A DNA stretch of 64,000 bases from Maratus speciosus (GCA_963932465.1 OZ010791.1:617713800-617777799), one strand, 5' to 3'. Numbered from the stretch's first letter, positions 12,741-24,713 are shown. Numbers and translations are program-made. The notes: generated from the sequence alone by a model not told the origin.

Positions 12741-12901
12741 TTAATCGATGAGACAAATTTCATAAACAACTCATTAGTCTGGGTAAGGTTTTCATCTACA
12801 AATGCCTGCCATTCGACAGCAGTAATAATTTGGTCAGCATTCGCTACAAAGAAACCGGTGGCTAAACGGACCAGCTCGATATCTGAATGCCGCAGTGCCA
12901 C
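12741..12901 (-). pseudogene. TDPOZ pseudogene, C-terminal (BACK-like) exon
   Basis: The minus-strand frame reads ALRHSDIELVRLATGFF, then EWQAFVDENL and TNELFMKFV. This matches the tail that follows the BTB domain in spider speckle-type POZ proteins: a helical BACK-like segment ending in E-W-x-x-F-x-x-x-N-L and N-E-L-F. The exon is cut at both sides by miniature transposons, at 12541-12740 on the 3' side and 12902-13117 on the 5' side. Position, strand and order place it as the last exon of the gene whose BTB exon lies at 13.9-14.2 kb. The family assignment rests on recalled family features; the frame itself is directly visible. Confidence 0.6.
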
Positions 12902-13117
12902 ACTGTAAAAAAATGTATGTAACTTTATTATTAGTGGCAGCCTGGCTGCCTTTATTTCATGGAGTAATTTAACCCATATAATTGGTGTTACATTACACTA
13001 ATATGTAACATTACATCAGTTTAAATTACACCATTATATAAGTTAAATTTCTCCCTAAAATTGGAGGCAGCATGTTGCCAATTCTATGAAGTAAAGTTAC
13101 ATAACTCTTTTACAGTG
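12902..13117. mobile_element. 215-bp MITE, cactgtaaaa ends
   Basis: The inverted ends are cactgtaaaaaaatgtatgt and a looser inverse ending cataactcttttacagtg. It lies within the C-terminal TDPOZ coding sequence. The flanks read ...gtgcca and caaggtg..., so the duplicated target is at most the dinucleotide CA. Elements with similar cactgtaaaa ends are at 28715-28942 and 29195-29422, and both also sit at TDPOZ exon edges. Confidence 0.65.
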
Positions 13118-13499
13118 CAAGGTGCTGTGTTCACATTATGAATGTTGAGTCACTTAGCTTAACTTTTTTGATACTGACAACCCGGAATTAGGCTGCACCT
13201 GTTCACATTACCAAACATTTTTAGAGGCTTAACTTAGCCAGACAGATGTCTATGTATGCGCATAAGTTGTTAAATTTGTAATTACAATTTTTGACCATAA
13301 ATTATTATTGCTTTTATTTTTGCGGCATGTTAAATAAATAAATGATTCAAAGGGTCATTCAGAAAAACTTATTAATCATTTGTAGAACTCAACTCGAAAT
13401 TTAAAAACAGTTTCGAATAAGAAGAAGAGTTCAGAAGGCAGAGTTCCACTCAACTCATAGTTAAGAGAGCATCGAAAGTTCAGAACCATCGAAAGTTCA
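13118..13499. other. TDPOZ intron remnant
   Basis: This lies between the C-terminal exon and the foldback. On the minus strand a possible splice acceptor, gaacacag, precedes cacctt at the edge of the C-terminal exon. No other feature is visible. Confidence 0.35.
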
Positions 13500-13864
13500 G
13501 CCATCAACTCATCGAGTTGATGGCTGAAATTCCAGGATTAGTTAAAACTCTATTCTCATATTAAAATGCAACTGGTCTGCCATGTCATATCTTGGAAAAT
13601 ACCTGCAAACCCGATTTTAGTGATCGACTGGTAGGTTTACCATTGTGTTTTCTATCTCCCGGCCTTCTACCTTTTGGCTGCAGGAAAACACAATGATAAA
13701 CCTACCAATCAAGCACTAAAATTCAGTCTGCAGGTAGTTTCCACCAAGATATGACATTGCAGATCAGTTGCATTTTAATATGCTAATCTAGTTCTGTCTA
13801 ATCCTTGAATTTCAGCCATCAACTCGATGAGGTGATGGTCTGTGCAGCCGCCTTTCCCGGTGTA
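13500..13864. mobile_element. PIF-like foldback MITE, copy 3
   Basis: The inner arms match the family (caactggtctgccatgtc, taggtttaccattgtg). The right end is gatgaggtgatggtctgtgc followed by a damaged cccggtgta. The left end is rearranged into a small separate hairpin, cagccatcaactcatcgagttgatggctg region at about 13,499-13,528, instead of the normal terminus. It abuts the BTB exon directly and interrupts the gene. Confidence 0.7.
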
Positions 13865-13865
13865 T

Positions 13866-14236
13866 TATCTTTGATCAATTATACGCACTTCTCCCTCAGA
13901 TTCTGGACATCATACTTATCTGCGGCAGTGAAGAGACTGAACACGTCTTCATGAGAAGAGCGTCTACATCTTCACAGTAGAGGAAGCGCAAGAAATCTGG
14001 AAAGGTGGAAGGGTCGCAGTCTTCGATATCGACGACGCCAGTCGCTTTCTCTTTCATGTTGTTTCTGAATGTCGATGCAAAAACTGGAGAACGAGTTGTC
14101 AAGATAGCTTTGTGTGCCTGGAACTCACGTCCTCTTACTCTGAGGACCACGTCGCAGTTCTCTTGCTTTTGCTCCAGCTGTTTAGGGTGTTCAAGAATTT
14201 TACTCTTCACGGGAGGTCCCGATGCGCTGCTGTCAC
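13866..14236 (-). pseudogene. TDPOZ pseudogene, BTB/POZ exon
   Basis: The minus-strand frame encodes a BTB/POZ domain, with CDVVLRVRGREFQAHKAILT, then RSPVFASTFRNNMKE, then FPDFLRFLYCEDVDAL. These are the usual D-V-x-L, F-x-x-H-x-x-I-L, R-S-x-V-F and F-L-R-F-x-Y signatures of speckle-type POZ proteins. The exon starts after a splice acceptor ttatcag (AG at 14238-14237). The frame breaks near 13,953-13,960: beyond that, the expected continuation HEDVFSLFTAADKYDV followed by NLREKCV is in another frame, then a TAA stop follows. A single-base indel is the simplest cause. The family normally acts as a CUL3 E3 ligase adaptor, but this copy looks non-functional. The domain call is strong. The pseudogene status assumes no sequencing error. 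Confidence 0.85.
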
Positions 14237-14792
14237 CTGATAAGGTAAAACAAAAATTTTCAATCTAGTTTTAAATTTTTTTATTTTTTTACATTTTAAA
14301 AATAATAATAATTGTAGGTTTCCATTGCATGTGTAAAGCGATCTCAACAAGACAAGTACTATATCTCTGAGATCCTTAGTTATAAGGAAAATTCTAAATC
14401 AAAAGTTTGACGTTCCAATATGCTTACAGAAAATATCCTTATAAGGAATTAATGCATATCAGATGTTCATCTTGAACTGTAGGGTGCTTTTTTAAAGAAA
14501 TTGGTGTATCGGACTCTAGCTATAACAAAATGCGTCCTAACCAAAAAATAGTCAATCTATCAATCTTTGCTGATATTTATGCTTTAGCAGCGCAAAAGTT
14601 TGAAATAATTATTAATATAATACACTTCTACCAAATACGGCAATGTTCTTAATAAGGCTATCACACTATATCTTATAGGGAACGGGCTCGAGTCAACAAA
14701 TGGCAGCATATACCTGACAGTTTATATGTCTGTAACATGTTCTGATTGTTACAACAACAACAAATACTAGCTTCTTCATCATTTTCGGAATA

Positions 14793-15404
14793 TAGTAGAG
14801 CTCCGATTATCCGAGCAAGTCGGAACCTACCCTAGTTCGGATAAGCAAAAGTTCGGATAAATGGACAGACAGTTAAAGGTATGTTCCTGACTATACTAAA
14901 ACCTTCACACTTTATCCAGGCTTATGACTGGCAGCACCAGTTAGTGGTAGCGTGTTTAAAAACTTTTTTTGTTTGTTTGTTTACTTTTTTATCATTTAAA
15001 ATTTTCTTTTTCTATTTTTATCATTTCACTTCATAGATTCATTTATAACTCCATGTAGATTATAATTTAAGAAAAAAAAGCTTTCGATTGTTGCTTGCTT
15101 TAAAGAAGACGTTCTTTCCAGTGATACCATACCTCGAATTCTTCTTAAATACGTTAGTTCAATAGGATCAGAGTTCTTCTGCCGTTCGAGTCATTTTATA
15201 GCTGTTTCAAAACATTCAAAGGCTTCGTTATGTGATGGACCTGGGTCATTTCCAGAGCATTTGTTTTCAACTCTTCAACTTATTTTTCATCTTAAATCTG
15301 ATCCACAATCTCATCATCATTTTTTTTTTTTTTTTGAGAGAAATAGGCTGTTCGGATAATTGGAAGTTCGGTTAATTGGAGTTCCGATAATCGGCGCTCT
15401 ACTG
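14793..15404 (-). mobile_element. Tigger/pogo DNA transposon, deleted
   Basis: The ends tagtagagctccgattatcc and the inverse cggcgctctactg carry the typical Tigger terminus and are flanked by TA (14791-14792, 15405-15406). Next to the ends are further inverted phrases around gttcggataa. At 612 bp, it is far shorter than a full Tigger (about 2.4 kb), so most of the transposase is gone. Confidence 0.8.
15075..15330 (-). pseudogene. Tigger transposase C-terminal fragment
   Basis: On the minus strand, broken frames read NEAFECFETAIKW, then SDPIELTYLRRI and LKQATIES. This fits the tail of Tigger/jerky-type DDE transposases, which typically end with an E-C-x-E-x-x-x-x-W block, an L-x-x-L-R segment and a K-Q-x-x-I motif. 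There are several stops and shifts, so it is a dead fragment inside the TIR element. The assignment is from recalled family features. Confidence 0.6.
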
Positions 15405-15649
15405 TACTGAATCCTTAAAAAAGTTGTTAAAAACGGTAAGTAAACTTCCGCATGAAATCAGTGTAAATTATAGCTTGGATTTTACAACAGGTCTCGGATG
15501 TTCGAGACAGTATAATGATCTTTTATAGAATGTATATTGAGGTATTCTGAATTTTTATTCTGCTTGTGTTTGAAAGTAAAATATAGGAAAAATGGAAATC
15601 ACCTAATAAGGAAAGATAGTATAAGATTTAGATTTCTATAGTGCAGGTA

Positions 15650-16445
15650 AGATTAACCTTTTCAGAGACAATTGGTGGCCATTCACCAAAATTTGGGAAG
15701 AACGTCTTTTAGACACTAAAAATGAAGATCCAATGAGTTCACAAAAAATAAAAATGTTTTACCATGTTTTTAGAGGTCAAAGGGAGGGACTCAGGGACGG
15801 GGGGATGAAACTTCTTTAAGTAGGTCAAATGGGGTATCGTTTATTATGTATTTTTTAAATTCTGATTCCAATGATATCATCCGCAAGTCAACATTATCAT
15901 TTGTTACAAAGTTGCGGCGGGTTTTATGAATACAAAATTGAATCTTATACGTGACCGCAGGTAAAATAGGTTTTTGCAGCTACAACTAAGGGCCATTCAT
16001 GAAATTTGTGAAGAACTGTGTTTTGGCACTAGAAATACAGATCCGTTGAATCCCCAAAAAATAAAGTTGTTTTACCTGTTTTTTTTTGGGGGGGGGGGGG
16101 GCAAAAGGGGCCTTTTAACTCAGGGGGCAGAACTCAATTTTTTTCTTAATTAGGTTAAGTGGGGTATCGTTTATTATGTATTTGTTAATTCTGAATCGAA
16201 TGACACCATTTGAAAGTCGATACGGTCGTTTGTTACAAAGTTACGATAGTTTTTATGAATACAAAGTCATGATTGGTTTTATGAATACAAAATTATGTGT
16301 ATATGGATTTTGACAACACGGCATAACAACTTTAATTTTGGAAGATTCATTGTATCGTCATTTCTGATGCCAAAACAAAGTACTTACCAAATTTTCGTGA
16401 ATGGCCGTCAATTGTTACTGTAAAAACCTATTTTACCTGCATTGA
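15650..16445. repeat. two diverged tandem copies of about 315 bp
   Basis: The phrases ggccattca(c/t), tagacactaaaaatgaagatcc / tggcactagaaatacagatcc, ggggtatcgtttattatgta and ttgttacaaagtt(g/a)cg recur in order at about 15,670-15,950 and 15,985-16,270. The second copy contains a run of 14 G (16,088-16,101). Inverted pieces of the same repeat follow at 16,310-16,440 and 17,000-17,330, so the family surrounds 15.65-17.35 kb. Confidence 0.6.
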
Positions 16446-16789
16446 AATATAACTTTAGGTTTTGTGTTCAAAAAACCTTTCCTTCTATATATAAAAAAAG
16501 TAACGATTTGGAAATGGACCAAAGAAAATCTGTGTAGATACCGCGAAGCGCATTTGATTGGTCTTGGCGCTATTTCCAGTATTTCGCCAAATTTCCATAG
16601 ACTCCAATTGAAATCCTATAGGGTTTACTTGCTTGCAGAAAATCAACAAATTAAGATATTTCAATGCAACAAAAACTAATATTAGCTTATCAATAGAGCT
16701 TAATTGAACTATTTACATTATTTTTAAGCACAAACACTACCTATTTACAATATTCGTAACACTATATGTATAATTTTACACATATATGT

Positions 16790-16990
16790 TGGCGGAGAAA
16801 AGGCGGCGAAATGAAAATTTCAGAGGAGAGGATCATTATACGATCATTTATTTAGATCCAGAATGGAAACGCGGAACAATTACGTCTGGGGTTGGCTAGA
16901 AAATAGGGATTGCTTCGCGATACCGAATGGAAATCGCGAAGCGGGAGGTTGGTGAGCGTAGCGATCAGGGGGCTGAGCCCCTCTAGTGTG
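16790..16990. repeat. GC-richer block with hairpin
   Basis: This is a local departure from the AT-rich background, with repeated gcgaagcg / gcgtagcg motifs and a G5/C4 hairpin at about 16,967-16,982. Such motifs with a short terminal hairpin resemble the ends of rolling-circle elements, but no element boundary can be set. Confidence 0.35.
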
Positions 16991-17795
16991 TTACAAAAAA
17001 GTAATTTTGTAACAAACAATCATACGACTTGCAGATGTTGTCATTCGATTCAGACAACATAACAATACATAATAAACATACATAACAATACATAATAAAC
17101 ATTCATAACAATACATAATAAACAATGTCCCACCTGACCTACATTAAAAATATTTATTTCCCAATCCCTCCCCCCCCCCCCACACACACACACTAAGTTA
17201 AAATTCCTCCTTTTGCCCCTCCAAAAACAGGGTAATGCAACTATATTTTTGGGGACTCATCAGATCATCATTTTTATTGCCAAAACAAAGTTTTCTCCAA
17301 ATTTTCGTGAATGGCCATCAGTTGTATTTTGCTCAATTTTTGATCTATTTTACTATTATGGTACTATTAAGGGACACCTCATTTTCCTGGTATGTTATCA
17401 TTACCAAAGCTAATTGAATTCTTTCTCTGTCAACATTGTAGAAAACTATGGAATCTATCAAAGCAGTGATAAAGAGAAAATAAAATGAATGGCAAATGGA
17501 ATCAGCAGTTTAAGCTGTTCGAAACGGCATGTCCATAAGTAGATCAGCTACAAAATATCGCATTACAAGGAGAAATATTTATTTTGTGCTATTTTTGTGT
17601 AACACCGTGGAAATATCTGTTAAATAAATTTAAATCACATATTTAGGAAATTATGGCGTTATTTTGAGCACATACTCCCAATAAAGCTCCTTTAAATTGT
17701 ATTTCGTTTTGAAATCTCATGGCTACAATTAAACAGCGACAAGAGTATGCATAATGTAATAGTGTAATACTATATTAAATTTGAAAAATCAAAAA

Positions 17796-18322
17796 ACCCG
17801 ACTGCGTGCAAAGCGAACTATTGAATTATTTCTCATCAATGAGAAACTATTCTTTATATTACTTACCTATTTTTTTTATATACTTGTATTGATGACTTTT
17901 AAGTTGTGTTTGATTGTTACTTCCTATCTATAAACACTATTTTGATGAGGCCTATAGATGTCTATGAAAGTTAGAGTTGCAGTAAAGCTAGAGATCCTAC
18001 CTACAAAACTTCCATGTGGTGTTATATTTAAACGGAGCATCTGACTGTAAAATAGTCAATGAAACATCGTCTTCATTTTGAAAGACTTATCCAATGATAT
18101 GCCATACTCAATAGGGTGCGTAAAAAAGTTTTTTCGCCTCTACCGTCATTTTGTATTTTACGGCCGCCATTTTGAAAGCCTATAACCATAGGACGGTTAA
18201 GACGAATCGATAGAGACCCCCATTCATTGAAATCCATCCAGCCGTTGGGATGTTTTGAGGGTATAAAGAAATCCACATACCCAGATACGCGTGAAACACA
18301 TAACCCTTCTTGGCAGTCGGGT
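17796..18322 (-). repeat. 530-bp repeat family, copy 2 (reversed)
   Basis: This is a reversed copy of the family at 929, 27693 and 57642, with ends acccgactgcg and gcagtcgggt. The reading frame across its right part is a by-product. It is complete at about 527 bp. Confidence 0.75.
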
Positions 18323-18410
18323 AAAAACATGAACATCCGACAACATTTAAATGTTAATTCTCATATAACGCAGTTTACTGTGATCTGAAATCTTAACGTA
18401 GCCTTATGTA

Positions 18411-20062
18411 CAGTCATGGTAAAAAAAGTAAACACTCCCTACTGACTCTGCAACTAATTATAATTGAAGAAAGTTACTGGTACTAAACGATTGCAAATAA
18501 AGTCTACTTTCAAATGATGTAAATAAAATTTGCTTAGGGGGCCATCTACAAATAAAATCCAGGCCAAACATTGCTTTTTTTTCAATGACAACACCCAATT
18601 TTGACACTATATTATAAATCTTCGGTTCAAACTATGCCTAGAAACAACATTGCAAGTCATTTGGATCATAAGTTTTTGAATTATAAACATTCAAAATTTT
18701 GAGCTTCTAATGTTAATTTACATTTCTATATGTTTAATGATATCTGCTGAAATTATACTACTAATGTGACAATTTTTTGTGTGGTTATAATACTGAAATA
18801 CCCAAAAATAAATGCATTGAATTTGTAATTTTAAAAATTTTATAATATGAATTATGTAATTAATATTCGAAAAAACTGTGAATTGCAACTTGCAATTTGT
18901 TGATAGATTTATATTTATTATATCTTGCTTTATGCACATACAAAATTTCAAATTTTTCTTCCAAGTAGTTTTCGAAATATGATTAAAAAACTTCAAAATG
19001 ATTGTTTAAGAGGCCGTTTATGATGTGCAGAAAAACATAATTTGAAAAAATATATATTTTACTTATTTTATTGAAACATTTGGGGTGGCAATACTCGAAC
19101 CATAATAAGCGAGTGAAATGGTCATTTCGTCAAGAAATAATACATTAATAGAAGGGACACATTCATTTTGTAGCATTTCAACAATCGAGAACCGAATTTC
19201 AATTTGGATACAACCCCTAAAATAGGCTCATTCAATTCCTACTAATAGTTCACACTCTCCCTATATATATGTATCTTGTTCAAATTTTCAATCGTTAATA
19301 AAATACTTATTATTCATCCTATCAAGTTGAAATAATTTTTTTTAACTTGTACTGGATGACACTTGATGTTAATACAGTTTTTCAAATATTAATTCATTAA
19401 TTAAATTTTAATTAATTAATTTTAGTTTTATATGGGAGACAAAATGGTGGCCATTGGTTATTGAACAGCATTTAATGCATCTTCATATCTATAAGGGGGA
19501 GTTACCATAGGGGGGACCCTGTTCTGTCGCCATATACAGTCAAGTTTGTCGCCAACTTGGCGATATATCACCAAATTTGGCGACCAAAATGAGTCGCCAA
19601 AAGTGACGCCAACGTGGCGATATCTCTAATATTTCGCCAAATTCCCATAGACTTCCATTGTAAACCTACTTGCTTATAGAAAATCAACAAATTGAGATAT
19701 TTTAATGCAACAAAAACTAATATTAGCTTAAGGGATTATATTAATTTTTCTTGGATGGATTTTCTAAGTAGGAATTGACTTTAAAAACAAAATTTTTATA
19801 TTACTTGTTTTAAAATAATTTAATTAATTCGTACAAATTTCATGAAAATTTATTTATAGGCTAATTGAAGGGTGCTGTTATTGATATTGCTATTAAAAAT
19901 AACAAAGTTTGGATTCGTTCTGATACCTAGATGGCCCTCTAAGCAAATTTTATATGCATCATTTAAAAGTAGACTTTATTTCCAATCCTTTGGTATCAGT
20001 AACTTCCTTCTACAATGATTTGTTGCAGAATTAGCAGGGGTGTTTACTTTTTTCCACGACTG
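18411..20062. mobile_element. Tc1/mariner-like element, decayed, with insertion
   Basis: The ends cagtcatgg...aaaaagtaaacactcc and the inverse ggtgtttacttttttccacg plus actg match the family seen complete at 32453-33513. The left flank has TA (18409-18410); the right flank is mutated. No transposase frame survives. This copy is about 1.65 kb against 1.06 kb for the complete copy, and the extra material is around 19,215-19,740. That block shares its AT-rich part with the insertion in the 929-1863 repeat and its gtcgccaa-rich part with 16.5 kb. Confidence 0.7.
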
Positions 20063-20294
20063 TCCCTTATATTTCTTTTTAGCAGTAACATGAATCGCGC
20101 CCGTCAATCTAATTGTTCGGAGTTTTCCGTGGTTTTCCCTGAACATTGCGTAAATGCAGGTTATGTTCACTTAGAAATACCCAAACGGAAGGCACCTCCC
20201 CTTGGTCCTATAGTCCACGCGTAGATGTAATAGACCGTCATAAACAGCACCAACATCGGAGTAAAAAGTGACAAAACAAAACTTTCTTAACTCG

Positions 20295-20426
20295 GTAGCA
20301 GAGGATAAATTTAGCCTAACAATATAGACTGTAAATATAACAAAGACAAATATAGATGGTGTAGCAGAGGATAAATTTAGCCTAACAATATAGACTGTAA
20401 ATATAACAAAGACAAATATAGATGGT
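20295..20426. repeat. exact 66-bp tandem duplication
   Basis: The unit at 20295-20360 (starting gtagcagaggataaatttag) is repeated without a difference at 20361-20426. The duplicated stretch gives rise to the repetitive short minus-strand frame there. Confidence 0.9.
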
Positions 20427-20893
20427 AAATGACTCACGTCTTAGGAACAAAAAAATATTGCATTCTACTAATTAATGTATTTAAAAAATCATTTATTAAT
20501 CTAGTATTTAATCCAAATAAAATTTTGAATTATTTAGATCTTTTCAAAGAAAATACGTAAATCCTGAGTAACTCATGCAAAAAATAGTTAATTTAAACCC
20601 TATTTGCAAGCTGAAGACTTTCTTTAATAGTGTAAAAAAAAAAAATCAAAAGTTCAAATGTTAGACCTATCGAAATTGATAACGGTCCATAGAAAATTTA
20701 ACTTTATTAACAAATTAATATGAATTATATTGGCTAAGTACGTTGTTTAAGTGTTGTCTTTAAGTTGGACATATTTTTAATGGAATGCCAATATTACAGA
20801 ATTATTGGCAGTGAAACTGTGAAATAATTTTTGCCAATAGTGATGCAATAGTAACAAACAGTAAGCACTCCAAAAACATGATAGGCGATATTT
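20427..20893. other. no feature seen
   Basis: AT-rich sequence with no supported gene, repeat boundary or RNA. Confidence 0.4.
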
Positions 20894-21273
20894 TAGATCG
20901 GGAGGCAGCTGCACAGACCATCATCTCACCGAGCTTACTGCTAAAACAGAACTCGATTCGCATATTAAAATGCAACTGGTCTGCCAAGTCATATCTTGGT
21001 AGAAAACACCTGCAAACTCGATTTTAGTGATCATCGGTAGGTTTATCATTATATTTTCCTGCTCCCAAAGGTATGAAAACATGGTGGACTGGGAGCAGGA
21101 AAACACAATGGTAAACCTACCAGTCAACCACTAAAATCGGGTTTGCAGCTATTTTCCACCAAGATAGGACTTGGCAGACCAGTGGTATTTTAATATGCGA
21201 ATCGAGTTTTAAGTAATCCTGGAATTTGAGCCGTCAATTCGATGAGATGATGATTTCGGCAGCCTCCCGTCTA
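20894..21273. mobile_element. PIF-like foldback MITE, copy 4 (complete)
   Basis: A 380-bp copy with ends tagatcgggaggcagct and ggcagcctcccgtcta, flanked by TTT (20891-20893, 21274-21276). Its inner arms pair over most of their length. The short minus-strand frame inside is palindrome sequence, not a gene. Confidence 0.75.
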
Positions 21274-22445
21274 TTTTACATCAGTGCTTAATACAGGGTT
21301 AGCATACATAATTAATTGGATTTTAAAAAATTATTACAATTATTATAATAAATAATATATGAAAACAAAGAAAAACATTCTTCTTTTTTTTTTTTTTTTT
21401 TTTTTTTTTTTGTTATCCCCCGATATACTATTTTTTTCTCCCAGCTATTAAAGAGTCGTCTCCAAAAAATTACGTTCCGTTGTATAAGCCAGCTGTAAAA
21501 CAAAGCAGATGTATCATTGTACTGTTAAATACTCTACTGCAATTTTTTAAACTTCTAAGCATCGCATATTTTCAATTTTTATAAGTCGTATTTAAAAAAA
21601 AAAATACTTTTTAATGCAATTTGTTTGAAAATTGCATCTCCATATATTTTTTAGATACTAATATTTTTGTGGTTTTTAACGCCATTTCTTTAATTTTGGC
21701 AACTCAAGTACTCCATGTCTGTAGAAAGTAAACAAAAAATAACTGGAAAATAGGAAGTATATCTTTTTGTTGCCATTTTCCCATAATTACTGAATAAAAA
21801 TGTAATTAAAATACGTGCTATTTCGAAAAAATATAAATGAATGATTTCTGATAAAACATGGAGCTATTATAAAACACATTTAATTTTAAGTATCTATATT
21901 AATATTACAAACAAATAAAAGCCTATGAATCATTAGATAGTCGATTTTTTTGTCGAGTTTCTTGAATGACGACATCTCTTTTTTGGATTTCTGTATTATT
22001 CGGCGATAGTGACATCCTAAGCGTACTTTACTGTAGAGGTTGTTTAAGGCTGGATCGAGACTAGATTAGAATGACGTCATTTGATATAAAATAAAAGCGT
22101 GTATTTTAAATCTTAAAACTGAAATTGTTTTATACTATCTATATTTATATAAATATGTACTTTTTTTCATAGGAGGCTACACTAAATTCTGAAAAAGGAG
22201 ATTTCCTGTTTTCTAGTTTTAATTTTTTTGTTTTTGTTTTTTTCCGTCGCTCAATAGATGATAGCAGCCCCGTGGGACGCGGTATTTGAAATTAAAAATT
22301 TAAACAATGACAGAGAAACGTTTTTCGTGTTAGAATATGCAAGAGGTCTTTCCATTATTACATCACAGTTCTTGTTTACGAACCACAATTGCCTAAAACA
22401 CTCAAAGAACGCATCAGTGCTGCATCAAAATACATTGACAGTGTA
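21274..22445. other. AT-rich stretch with long poly-T tract
   Basis: It contains a run of about 28 T at 21,383-21,410. Around 21,560-21,670 it resembles 37,650-37,790 (aatgcaatttgtttgaaa then tgcatctc), so an old repeat is shared. No gene was recognised. The 62-residue frame at 22258-22446 has no visible domain. Confidence 0.4.
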
Positions 22446-23074
22446 AACAAGTTCAAAGTTGCTCATCAAACGTGGCAAATGAGGTGCCTTCGTACTATAA
22501 CTAGTTTTATAAATATTTTTTGCACCGCATATTGTACTGAATGTATATTTTAGTGCACTTCATAAGAACATATCCATTTCATTCTGTTCGAAAGGCTGTA
22601 ACATCATCAAAATGCACTTGCAATAAATTTTTCACATTGCCTGTAATGTAATGGAAAACTTTTGACTGTCCCTGTCATTAAACTATACACCCGATTTTCA
22701 TAAAATTTGAAATGACTCGACAAAATTTTCCAAAAATTATGTATTTAAAATTTCAGACCATTCGGAAGGCTGTAACATCATTAAAATGCACTTGCAATAA
22801 TTTATTCCCATTGGCCGTCATGTAACGGAAAACTTTTGACTGTCCCTGTAACTAAACTATACATCCGATTTTCATAAAATTTGAAATGACTCGACAAAAT
22901 TTTGCAACAATTATATATTTAAAATTTCAGACCATTCGGTTGGGTAGTTTTTGCTCTGTTATATGCGGACAGACGGACGGACGGACAGATAGACGGACGA
23001 ACGGGCAGACAGACAGACGGATTGAACGACAACCATAGGTGCTACGTATTTATATAATTACGAACGCACCTAAA
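22446..23074 (+). mobile_element. Helentron-like (HINE) element, family B, two-repeat form
   Basis: It shares its start (aaacaagtt ... caaatgaggtgc) and its end with the element at 23557. The subterminal aggtgc.ttcgta is inverted at the 3' end as tacgaacgcacct, within a hairpin at 23036-23072. The interior has two tandem copies of about 172 bp containing ttttgactgtccctg (about 22,662 and 22,835), then a gacggacg microsatellite (22,970-23,020). It has no coding capacity. Confidence 0.65.
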
Positions 23075-23356
23075 AATGTGTGGAACGAATTCGATTACAA
23101 ATTGGATGTTTGTTGCGTTAGGAAAGGTTCGCACATCGAACATGCCATGCGCAACTTAAAAAATAGGGATATTTTTGTTTACTTTCATATAACACTTATT
23201 ATAATATGTGTAATAGTTTTGAAAAAAAAATTCCAAATCCATTTGTGCTAACCTATGTATATTGCCAACACTGGCCTCGATATATCCAAGATTTAACCCA
23301 TGCAAACAATACCGGTTCAATATTGTTTTATTAAGATATCAAAATAGTATTCACTT

Positions 23357-23533
23357 CGAAACAAAACAGGTAGGATACCTTTTGCTTTTGCCGTCTGACG
23401 CTCGTGTAAAATGCCGGTGTTTTAAGGCGACGATGTCCAATCATTCTGGACACTTTATGGGTTTGTCTATGCACTTCCTCTCGTGCGATGAAAGGCTTCC
23501 GGCACACGCAGTTTCTTTACAGTGGGCATACTT
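23357..23533 (-). pseudogene. possible SIAH/TRAF-like zinc-finger remnant
   Basis: The minus strand reads HCKETACAGSLSSHERKC followed by IDKPIKCPE. This resembles the C-x-x-x-x-x-C ... L-x-x-H-E-x-x-C ... P-x-x-C-P pattern of SIAH- or TRAF-type zinc fingers. A TGA follows CPE, and the next residues (LKHRHFTRASDGKS) stay open for about 35 codons. The spacing is shorter than in typical members, and no RING or substrate-binding part is seen nearby. It sits between two Helentron-like elements and has higher GC than its surroundings. The call is weak. A chance frame opposite the plus-strand one is possible. Confidence 0.3.
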
Positions 23534-23556
23534 TGCAGTTCGAATGTCACCTAATG

Positions 23557-24643
23557 AAACAAGTTGGAAATTGCTCGTCAAACATGGCAAATGAGGTGCG
23601 TTCGTACTATAACTAGTTTTATAATTATTTTTTGCACCCCATATTGTACTGAATGTATAATTTTTTGCACTTCATAAAGCGCATAGTCTGATACATCATT
23701 AAAATGCACTTCCAATATTTTTTTCCCATTCCCCGTAATGTAACGGAACACTTTTGACTGTCCCTGTAATTAAACTATACATCCGATTTTCCTAAAATTT
23801 GAAATAGCTCAACAAAATTTTGCAACAATTATATCTTTAAAATTTCAGACCATTCGGAAGTCTGTAATATCATTAAAATGCACTTGCAATAATTTTTCCC
23901 ATTGGCCGTAATGTAAAGAAAAAATTTTGACTGTCCCTGTAATTAAACTATGCATCCGATTTTCCTAAAATTTGAAAGGGCTCGACAAAATTTTGCAACA
24001 GTTATATCTTTAAAATTTCAGATCATTCGGAAGGCTCTAATATCATTAAAATCCACTTGCAATAATTTTTCCCATTGGCCGTAATGTAAAGAAAAACTTT
24101 TGACTGTCCCTGTAATTAAACTATACATCCGATTTTCCTAAAATCTGAAAGGGCTCGACAAAATTTTGCAACTGTTATATCTTTAAAATTTCAGATCATT
24201 CGGAAGGCTCTAATATCATTAAAATGCACTTGCAATAATTTTTCCCATTGGCCGTAATGTAAGGAAAAACTTTTGACTGTCCCTGTAATTAAACTATACA
24301 CCCGATTTTCCTAAAATTTGAAAGGGCTCGACAAAATTTTGCAACAGTTATATCTTTAAAATTTCAGATCATTCGGAAGGCTGTAATATCATTAAAATGC
24401 ACTTGCAATAATTTTTCCCATTGGCCGTAATGTAAAGAAAAACTTTTGACTGTCCCTGCAATTAAACTATACATCCGATTTTCACAAAATTTGAAATGGC
24501 TCGACAAAATTTTGCAACAATCATATATTTGAAATTTCAGACCATTCGGTTGGGTAGTTTTTGCTCTGTTACATGCGGACAGACGGACGGACTGAACGAC
24601 GACTATAGGTGCTACGTATTTATATAATTACGAACGCACCTAA
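23557..24643 (+). mobile_element. Helentron-like (HINE) element, family B, five-repeat form
   Basis: It has the same ends as the copy at 22446 but five tandem copies of about 172 bp (ttttgactgtccctg at about 23,752, 23,925, 24,098, 24,270, 24,443). The gacagacggacgg microsatellite (24,577-24,590) and the 3' hairpin (24606-24641) follow. The difference in repeat number between two adjacent copies shows expansion or contraction of the internal array. Confidence 0.7.
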
Positions 24644-24713
24644 AAAGTGATATTTTTACCAATGATATCTAACTTAAAAATAATAAATATCGATGGTCTA
24701 TAAATATCTTTAA

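Noticed and set aside
14005..14268. 87-residue plus-strand ORF
   Set aside because: It is the antisense shadow of the BTB exon.
16080..16110. G14 tract as a regulatory G-quadruplex
   Set aside because: It is a simple homopolymer inside one copy of a dispersed repeat; no promoter context.
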